NCBI GenBank assembly: GCA_019973155.2
Contig: BPQB01000169.1
Location: 1 to 25,310 of the forward strand
From: Phanerochaete sordida
Lineage: Eukaryota; Basidiomycota; Agaricomycetes; Polyporales; Phanerochaetaceae
Direction: 5' to 3'
Length of the DNA stretch: 25,310 nucleotides
Made by a program: the position numbers and the translations under genes. Positions 18,893-25,310 of this stretch are shown one piece after another. The stretch's first letter is position 1. Every line of letters starts with the position of its first letter. The notes beneath the pieces were generated by a model. The model saw nothing but the letters and a program-made list of their open reading frames with translations, was not told where the DNA came from and made no database searches.

Positions 18893-19890
18893 TCTGGACA
18901 TATGCCAACCTCTGTCTGCAGCAGACAAGCGCTTAGTGGGCGCTTGTCAAGCGCTAAGCTTACAAGCTGTTCTCTATTTTGCATCACAAGGAGGTGAGAA
19001 CTATACAACATAAGTACATATTATGAAAGCCACTGATAACCTCTATCCACTGATAGTACAGCCACCATAATGTGGCTACTTTCCAGAAGTGCCCTCAGCA
19101 TAGGCACGTGACACTTGGCCTAAGCGCTCAAAGAAAGGCAAGCAATTGCCGCTTCCTAAGCTCGCTCGAGTGAGCTATCGGAGGAAGAGGATAAGCGGCG
19201 CTGATCTGGGATAGTGAGGAAGAGGAAATAACGTAGAGGCCGAGGAGCGCCGTGTCGGATTATTTATTCTAATTGTCAGTTGTGCAATGGCGTGCTAAGT
19301 GTCTCTACGATTGTTGCCGGAGGCGGATTTCGGCCGGGGCGGCTCGCATGCAGCGGGGCCGCCAGCGCGATGATGCGCCTCGATTGTCAGGAGGCCGACG
19401 CGCGCCCAGGCGGGCTTCAGAACGCGTTCGAGACGGCCAGGGAGGACGCGCGAGTTCTGCGCGAATCCCGAGACAATCGGGCGGCTTTTCGAGGCCGAAA
19501 TCCCGCTCGAGCGTGATACGCTGGCGGGGCGTTGCTGAAACAACTCACCACCACAAGCGGAGCCACAACAGTCGTGAGGCCAACGCCAACGCCGCGGCGC
19601 AGGCCCGCAACTAAACCACCACTGGGCTACGCGTTACCTCCGGTCCTTTCAAACTGGGGACCCCGGATACCCTAAACCGTGAGCGCGCCGCACACCCACG
19701 CGACGCCTGTCTGACACTGCCCGCAGCTGCAGAACACAGCCGGAGGCAGGTCAGCGCTACAAAAAGGTAGAGGTACATAGGCAAGGAAGGTCCTGCACGG
19801 GAATTGCTTCGCGTTCGAGCTCCAGAAAACGAGAGCGAAGTATCCAGTAGAGATCCCGAGGATCTCGCATGTAAGAGGCCATAGCAGCGC
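18893..19890. other. Gene-free stretch with a hairpin, then GC-rich sequence
   Basis: A perfect 9-bp hairpin, GACAAGCGC / GCGCTTGTC with a 7-nt loop, lies at 18924-18948, and part of it is repeated just after it (CAAGCGCTAAGC). A near-palindrome AGCTCGCTCGAGTGAGCT lies at 19159-19176. From about 19265 the sequence becomes GC-rich, and short overlapping open frames occur on both strands without any domain. The right part may be the 3' flank of the minus-strand DIRS-type relic. No gene is called. Confidence 0.5.
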
Positions 19891-19891
19891 A

Positions 19892-20260
19892 TTAAAATAT
19901 AAGGGGGAAGAGAACATCTTCATTAGCTCGCCAATACTTGAGGGCGGCCTGAGCCTTCCAGCCGTCGGGCTTCTGCGCCATCCGAGGGACACGCCGCGCA
20001 AAGTAAACGCAGTTACGCCGCCACATCGGTCGCAATGACCCGTGAGCGCAAGCAAGCCGGACTCGTTCCAGATACTGGTACACCAGTCCATGAACCATCG
20101 CTGTGTCATCCAGCCTCGAACTGCGCTCATTGGCCGCGCTATAGCCCACGGCGCGGCTTCATTCACTACGACACCATATCCCTGATGACGTGACGAGAAG
20201 ATCCGGGCCCCACCTGGGTGGTAGGGCGGCAGCTCGCCGACTTGTCGCGTGCGCCAGAGG
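19892..20260 (-). pseudogene. Tyrosine recombinase fragment
   Basis: On the minus strand, RQVGEL (20230-20247) resembles the box I Arg region of fungal tyrosine recombinases. Further on, the segment TQRWFMDWCTSIWNESGL is followed by TGHCDRCGG, which holds the HxxR active-site pair (His at 20035-20037, Arg at 20026-20028). After a one-base frameshift near 19990 the neighbouring frame continues GWKAQAALKYWRANED, with the expected nucleophile Tyr at 19934-19936, and ends at 19892. The active enzyme would cut and rejoin a DNA circle into the target. The frameshift, and the Cys and Asp substitutions around HxxR, mark it as decayed. Confidence 0.7.
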
Positions 20261-20636
20261 GAGCAGCGCCCCGAGCATGATACCGTACGCAGCATGCGGT
20301 TGCCATACCGTCGCGCGTCGCTGGCCACGTGCCAAACGAGAGGCCCCAGACCCACGCGCCGCGCATTGAACGGCCGACTCGGCCTTCTCGACGCACAACG
20401 AAAACCGCCGAGAAAGCGTCACGAGCCGGGATCTAAACCTTCTCAATAAAGCGACAATCATCGCAGAACTTCGTGCAGCGTGGAAGCAGCATCGCGCCTT
20501 CATTATTCGCGGGTGACTTCCTCAAAGGAGGACAGAGTGGCCAGGCCGAGGGTGGGCCCGAGCACAACAGAGAACTCGCAGCCGATCGAGGTGCAACGCG
20601 GTGGCTAAACGGGACTGCCGCAGCGGCCGTCGCCGA

Positions 20637-21434
20637 TCAGTCGATGGTTGAGTCTACTGGGGTCGCACCGGCAAGGCACGAGACCTTCTCTGCGCAAAGT
20701 GAGCAATCCGCAGACACACTCGACAGAGCAGTGCACCACGGTGTCCAGGTACGGTCAAGGTACGGCATCACACGGCGGGCAATACTGAGGGAGGCGGGCC
20801 TCAAAGCCTTCAGCGTGTCGAGTACACCGCGAGACACTGGGCCCGCAACGTGGACGGCAGATATAGCAAATGTAAACCGAACATCGCGGATCACGACGAC
20901 GGAGTCGGTACCGCACGCTGCATCGAACCCATTCACCTGCGAACTACGGCCACTACCGCGTCGGGAAGCGCTGACAATCCCCATGTAGCAGCCCCGGGCG
21001 AGCACTTCGCCCTTGCGCAGGCGAATGCCCGTAACATGGCGGATGGACTGCCCAATCGCAACCACCTCTGCCCAGCAGATACGGCTCCGTTCGCCCTTCC
21101 ACCCACTGGAGTGGCGCAGCGCATTGAACTCGTCTCGAACGACGATGCCAGTGCCCAGCAGTGCCCCCGCCTGCCGACATCCCGACCAAGATGAGTCCCC
21201 AAGCTGCGCTCACGTCGTGGTGCAACACATGCCCCCCGGCTTCCCAGGCACGCCATTGGGTGGTGTCGAAATGCTGAAGATGTCCGCGGAGACGTCGACA
21301 TCGGTATCCATGGCTGCCCTCTGAGCAACCGCGCCCGATGCAACGCAGAACCTGAACTCGCAGTCACCCGTCCACCCCCGCACGGGGTCACGCCGAGTAC
21401 GGTTAAGCAGCCAATAAGCCTCGAAACCGCGCAA
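20637..21434 (-). pseudogene. RNase H-like domain of the DIRS/Ngaro-type element
   Basis: One minus-strand frame is open from 21434 to 20637 except for a TGA at 21210-21212. After it come GTGIVVRDEFNALRHSSGWKG, ICWAEVVAIGQSIRHVT and, near the end, AGPVSRGVL. These line up with the RNase H domain of DIRS-type pol proteins, where a GWK turn, a WAE acid and an AD-P-SRG ending recur. The expected catalytic Asp in the central 'SDN' position is not visible (ARGCYMG instead), so the domain looks inactive. A plus-strand ORF of 171 codons overlaps this region and is regarded as a shadow. Confidence 0.6.
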
Positions 21435-21598
21435 GCGACGGCGCTCCCCCGTGTCAGCACACGCTGGGTACGGTTGAGCGGTCAGGGAGGACTAGAATCG
21501 CGCGTGCAGCGTAACACGCGACTGCACATCGTCGCTCCGGCATGCGCCGGGTGCAACAGAGCGGCCAAGGGAACCTGGAATACCGCAGCTGTAAGCCT

Positions 21599-21720
21599 TC
21601 ACACTGGCGACGTCCCGGGCTGCGGGCACGACACGGTGCCGAACGGGGAGACATGGTGGATGTCGAACGTGCCGTCACCCGTAACCACAACGAGCAAAGG
21701 CTCGTGTTCCACACAGGCGG
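21599..21720 (-). pseudogene. Reverse transcriptase fragment of the DIRS/Ngaro-type element
   Basis: The minus-strand stretch LLVVVTGDGTF followed by HHVSPFGTVS resembles the RT region in fungal DIRS-type elements where a hydrophobic strand precedes the 'PFG' motif. The fragment ends at a stop at 21599, and the frame extends upstream into the minisatellite. The palm YxDD box was not found; the interval 21435-21598 has broken frames. The call rests on this motif together with the RNase H and recombinase pieces that follow in order. Confidence 0.5.
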
Positions 21721-21829
21721 AGACGCTTTGGGATGCGGACCCGACCTGAGTACGCTCAAGACAAGCCCGTTTGGGCTCCAAAACGCCAACAGCAAAGCGC
21801 TGTAGCGAATATAAGCACGGGCAGCAGCA

Positions 21830-22730
21830 GCACACTGCAGTGAATGCAAGGCGGCCGGCGGGAGGCCAGGACACAGCACATGTGAGATATTCCGCACTCG
21901 AGCTCGCTCCACACGAGACGTGTGAGTATGAGCGCGCCCAGCAGTAATGCACTGCGGCAAGTACAAAGCGGCCGGCAGGAAGCCAGGACACCGCACGTGT
22001 GAGGCATTCCGCGCTCGAGCACGGTTTCGCGCGAGATGCATGGGGACGAGTGCGCCCCGCAGCAACGCGCTGCAGCAAACGCGAAGTGGTCAGCACGAAT
22101 ACCGGACACAGCAACCACGAGATGCCAGGCGCGAAGCCAGGACTATGTGCGTGCAGCGCGACGCGCGACTGCACGCCCCCACACGAGATGTGCGAACACG
22201 ATTACGGCCGGCACAGAGCCAGGACGCCGCAAATACGATGCAGCCGGCACGAAGCCCGGACGCCGCACGTGCAGCGCTACGCGCGACTGCACGCCCTCGC
22301 ACACGGTGTGCGGAACACAAGTACGGCCGGCACAGAGCCAGGACACCGCAAATACGAGGCAGCCGGCACAGAGCCAGGACGCTGCTATACGAGGCAGCCG
22401 GCACGAAGCCCGGACGCTGCACGTGCAGCGCTACGTGCGACTGCACGCCTTCGCACACGGTGTGCGGAATACGAGTACGGCCGGCACGGAGCCCGGACAC
22501 CGCAAATACGAGGCAGCCGGCACGAAGCCCGGACGCTGCACGTGCAGCGCTACGTGCGACTGCACGCCTTCGCACACGGTGTGCGGAATACGAGTACGGC
22601 CGGCACAGAGCCAGGACGCCGCAAATACGAGGCAGCCGGCACGGGGCCAGGACGCTGCGCGTGCAGCGCTACGTGCGACTGCACGCCTTCGCACGAGGTG
22701 TGCGGGCACGAGTACGGCCGCAAACTCGAC
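21830..22730 (+). repeat. GC-rich minisatellite, ~119-bp period
   Basis: The motif GCCGGCACRRAGCCNGGACNCCGC recurs near 21852, 21970, 22087, 22205, 22324, 22479, 22598 and (truncated) 22717. Spacings are 117-119 bp except one of about 155 bp, where a ~36-bp sub-unit (CGAGGCAGCCGGCAC..) is duplicated. Units from 22205 onward are nearly identical; those before 22160 are more diverged, suggesting growth at the right side. Units also share GTGCAGCGCTACGTGCGACTG. The period is not a multiple of three, yet the array lacks stops in several frames on both strands, giving long artefactual ORFs. Confidence 0.9.
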
Positions 22731-23560
22731 AAAGCACGAGTTCGCCACCACCGGCGTGGCCGCGACAATTGCTGTGCAACCTGATAACAGCAAGTGAGCG
22801 TGATTGCATGATATACGCGAGCTCGCTGACACAAGACTTGCTGCATAGCCTCTTTGCGTCAGACACACTGAGGGGAGACTGAACGGCCCTCGCGCAGCCA
22901 TGGGCAGTACAGACACAAATGACACGGCTGTAAGCGCGACGGGCGGAACGCCACCCGCCACACCCGCCGCGCGCGGAAGCATACCCCAGCGCCGCCGAAA
23001 GGACGGGCGCCGCAGACCAAGGCATCGCAGCGCCCACGCAGCTGGGACATTGTTTACTGCTGTTTGCGTGCGTAGAACTTGTCGTGCGCCGAGGCGTAGC
23101 AGGGGGGGTTCCCGCGCAGAAACAGGGAGAGTCGCTGGAGAATACGGGGACCGCACTACGGTTCATCCGAGATCAACGCGATGGGCGAGTCCCCGGGGCG
23201 CACGCCAACGTGCCAAACGCGTCGACTCCGTCAGCGTCATCCAGAGGCAGTTTGTACGTAGCTTCAATCAAGGCAGTCGGCAGCACGCCCTCCGCGACCG
23301 GCTACATGTCTGCCGCTGTCCCTTCTTCCCCGAATGCCTTCGACGATTGCTCGCGGTCGCCTGGGCCGTGTGTATGCGCCCGAAATCTGCATCAGGACCT
23401 CCATCCACCACTTCCTGAACCTCCACAGGCTCCCCTAGCCATCCTCGCCATCGCCGTCTGCGTGCGGCAAGGAACTCTCATGCTGTCCGACGTGCGGGAT
23501 TCGGCCGCACTTGCTCGGCGCGAGCTGGGACATGTCGTGTCCCTTCGGTGACGATAAGGG
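22731..23560. other. GC-rich stretch without a recognised gene
   Basis: Overlapping open frames of 63-172 codons occur on both strands, all rich in Arg, Ala, Ser and Pro, without domains or a clear start context. It may be the 5' portion (gag side) of the minus-strand DIRS-type relic, but I see no motif to support that. Confidence 0.4.
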
Positions 23561-24444
23561 GGTTTCGTCATATCGAACACAGTTAACAACTAGTAAAGCT
23601 GGCTTAGAGAACGAGTGAAGCTCCACAATGTCGAAAAATGGGCGAGCGAGCCGAGGATGCAGGAGGGAGGATGCAAGAGTGGTTTCACGACCTCCTTCCG
23701 CTTTGGGCTCACTCGCTTAAGTAAGCATTTGTTGTGCTCCGCGCGAGCGTTGCTCGCTCAACACACAACGACACGAGGCTCATTGAGTAATCCAACAAGC
23801 TCAGTGTAACAGATGCATAGTTGAGGCGTATGTCTATACATATACGCAGTACTGGCTTGAAAGGTGAGGCACAGCAGGCTGAAAAAATCGAGCAAGTTTC
23901 AATACAAACTTTGTAATGAATTGAAGCGGAGCTTGAACTTTGTGTATTGAAGTAACAAACAAAGTTCCCACGCATAGGGCCAAGGTTTGTAACGGTGCTG
24001 AAAAGGTCCCAAAGCTGTCACCCGTAAGGACAATTCTTCATTTCATTCAGAAATCGTAACTTGCAAATTTCATTATTATTGCGGTGTCATCATTATTACT
24101 TATTATGACTTGCTGAGCTGTACAATGTTACAAATAGATCTCTTGAGCCATAGCATGCCGGTGTGCAAGGGATTTATGTACTTTACAGCTATTGAGAAAA
24201 TATTGAGAAATGCACTCATTTTTGAAATGTGTAAAACAATGCATTGCCGCGTGTATATTATGAATGCAAAATGCATGCCATGTGTGCACACTGTATAGAT
24301 GGTCAGCTATATACACGAATATAACGGAAATTTTAGAAGTCCCTCATCACAGTTTATGAGTCCAATAGCAAATGACCAAATATTCAAGTGTTTGATTTTT
24401 AGCACACTTGATAGAATCCCCACCATTACACAAACTTAATTATA
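23561..24444. other. AT-rich stretch without a recognised gene
   Basis: Sequence changes from GC-rich to AT-rich around 23560-23800. Short repeats of GCGAGCG and of GAGGATGCA(A/G)G occur at 23640-23770. The small overlapping ORFs near 24100-24300 are mutually antisense and AT-driven. I see nothing else. Confidence 0.5.
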
Positions 24445-24571
24445 TCATACCCCTAGCATTACACTACCACTCACAATTATTGTGGCCGCTAAACAATAAG
24501 CAGAATGTGCCAAAATAATGTTGTTGTTTTAGCCCCAAACATGAATTGCGTTATTTTTTGCAGCCACTGTA
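24445..24571 (+). repeat. Terminal inverted repeat (copy 2)
   Basis: Identical to 1-127 over all 127 bp, diverging at the next base. It is preceded by TTAATTATA. Confidence 0.95.
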
Positions 24572-25207
24572 TGTACACTCCAGGCCGTGTTGGACTCGAC
24601 TTTCTAAACGGTATGTCCCGCCGGTTCATACCTCCTTTCACACTGCTTATTTTCCTTACATTAGCTCACCCATTTTCTAATGCCTCTGGCATTTTTAACC
24701 AAAACCTCGCCGACTCCGACCCCTTGTCGCCTCTATCTGTCCCCAGAGGCGGTCTACGCCCGCAGACGGCCGCACCCAGCCAGTCGATAGCACCTACCCC
24801 TTTCGGCATGCATCCACCTACCACACCAGAAGCCCTCGGCGGCACCTCTTCTGACGACCCAGTAGGCATCAATGCACCGTATCTGCACCTCTTAGATGCC
24901 CTCTGTCAAGGTCACCAGCTGCTTTCCTCCCAGATACTTTGCTTACAGTGAGTACATCGCTTTGGTGCGAAATTTCATACCATATTAATGCATGTCCCAG
25001 CTCGCAAGTCGAAACAGGTATCAACCATATCACTGAGGGTCTCTGGTACGTGTTCGTAGCCATGTATTAGTCATTTTATAACGTCCCTTCAGAGAGGTAC
25101 TGAACACTATGACCTTGCCCTCCCTCGACACTCCAATTCCGGATCCATCCGGAATCCCTCAGCTGCCACCCTTGCAGCCGTCCATGTACAGTGGCTGCAA
25201 AAAATAA
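24571..25207 (+). CDS. Small intron-containing ORF in the non-autonomous element, unknown
   Basis: An ATG at 24571-24573 overlaps the last base of the TIR. An intron at 24611-24664 (54 nt, GTATGT..TTAG) fits in phase, giving MYTPGRVGLDFLN followed by AHPFSNAS. The middle exon (24665-24947) is Pro/Ser/Thr-rich with a Leu-rich end (HLLDALCQGHQLLSSQ). A GTGAGT donor lies at 24948. Two continuations are possible: removing 24948-25092 keeps the frame open to a TAA at 25205-25207 inside the right TIR; using acceptor 25000 and a second intron 25046-25092 ends at a TGA made by the last junction. The function is unknown. It could be a remnant of an internal gene of the parent transposon. Confidence 0.4.
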
Positions 25208-25310
25208 CGCAATTCATGTTTGGGGCTAAAACAACAACATTATTTTGGCACATTCTGCTTATTGTTTAGCGGCCACAATAATTGTGAGTGGTAGTGTAAT
25301 GCTAGGGGTA
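25187..25310 (-). repeat. Right terminal inverted repeat (copy 3), cut by the window end
   Basis: The reverse complement matches positions 4-127 of the left TIR without a mismatch. The last three bases lie beyond the window. Confidence 0.95.

Larger units (their letters stand above)
19892..21720 (-). mobile_element. Decayed DIRS/Ngaro-type (tyrosine recombinase) retrotransposon
   Basis: Read on the minus strand, the pieces come in the order RT (near 21700), RNase H-like (21210-20800) and tyrosine recombinase (20250-19892). That is the order in DIRS and Ngaro elements, which integrate with a tyrosine recombinase in place of a DDE integrase. Frames are broken by stops and frameshifts, so it is a relic. 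I could not define its split or inverted terminal repeats or a gag gene. Similarity is by recalled family motifs and not by a search. Confidence 0.65.
24445..25310 (+). mobile_element. Short non-autonomous element with full TIRs
   Basis: The 127-bp left TIR (24445-24571) and the right TIR (25187 to the window end, 3 bp short of full length) are identical to the TIR of the left tnp2 element. The 615-bp interior shares no obvious sequence with the left transposase and lacks transposase motifs, so it would depend on a transposase supplied in trans. The TIRs are identical across copies, which suggests recent movement or conversion. Any target duplication lies partly beyond the window. Confidence 0.8.

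Noticed and set aside
20473..20988. Plus-strand 171-codon ORF
   Set aside because: It is antisense to the RNase H-like frame that has recognisable motifs. The plus-strand product shows none.
21830..22730. CRISPR-like array
   Set aside because: Whole 119-bp units are repeated without unique spacers, and the context is eukaryotic.
21947..22882. Three long plus-strand ORFs (253-311 codons) and several minus-strand ORFs over the minisatellite
   Set aside because: They follow from a GC-rich 119-bp repeat without stops, read in every frame. The same peptide motif recurs in different frames, which a real gene would not show.
24605..24664. Signal peptide starting MSRRFIPPF in the small element
   Set aside because: The hydrophobic run is encoded by a 54-nt in-phase intron with GTATGT and TTAG ends, so it is probably not translated.

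Overview
The window looks like a transposon-dense stretch of a filamentous basidiomycete nuclear genome, most likely an Agaricomycete. The evidence is short introns of 47-71 nt with GT..AG ends, a tnp2-type transposase, a chromodomain Ty3/gypsy retrotransposon whose domains match basidiomycete chromoviruses, and a relic of a DIRS/Ngaro-type tyrosine-recombinase retrotransposon. I see no convincing single-copy host gene; nearly every interpretable sequence belongs to a mobile element or a repeat.

Layout. (1) 1-3775: a tnp2-family DNA transposon with a full 127-bp left terminal inverted repeat (TIR). It carries a transposase gene that lacks its N-terminus and holds one premature stop, a convergent second gene on the minus strand, and a right TIR cut down to its inner 30 bp. 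(2) 3776-7412: AT-rich sequence without genes. It contains a tRNA-like pol III box pair and a large palindromic array of diverged ~132-bp units, four in one orientation and five in the other, centred near 5598. (3) 7413-18892: an 11.47-kb LTR retrotransposon with 369-bp LTRs and a perfect 5-bp target-site duplication (CCTGC). Its gag, zinc knuckle, protease, RT, RNase H, integrase and chromodomain lie in one reading frame (7811-14776) broken by three in-frame TGA codons. A third ORF of unknown function (14910-18510) follows the chromodomain and is itself split by a 1.3-kb insertion with a 5-bp CAAAG duplication. (4) 18893-19890: sequence without a recognised gene. (5) 19892-21720, minus strand: a decayed DIRS/Ngaro-type element with RT, RNase H and tyrosine recombinase pieces in that order. 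(6) 21830-22730: a GC-rich minisatellite of ~119-bp period. (7) 22731-24444: no recognised gene, GC-rich then AT-rich. (8) 24445-25310: a short element with the same complete TIRs as the left transposon and a small intron-containing ORF.

The window starts and ends inside opposite-facing copies of the same TIR. It is therefore either two related elements flanking unrelated repeats, or a TIR-bracketed block of about 25 kb. The gypsy element is young by LTR identity (2 differences in 369), yet it carries several disabling changes. Most of these, and some in the neighbouring elements, fit C-to-T change at CpG. That points to methylation-linked mutation of repeats, as an inference. Layering can be read from the sequence: the gypsy element landed in older repeats, and a further element then landed in its third ORF.
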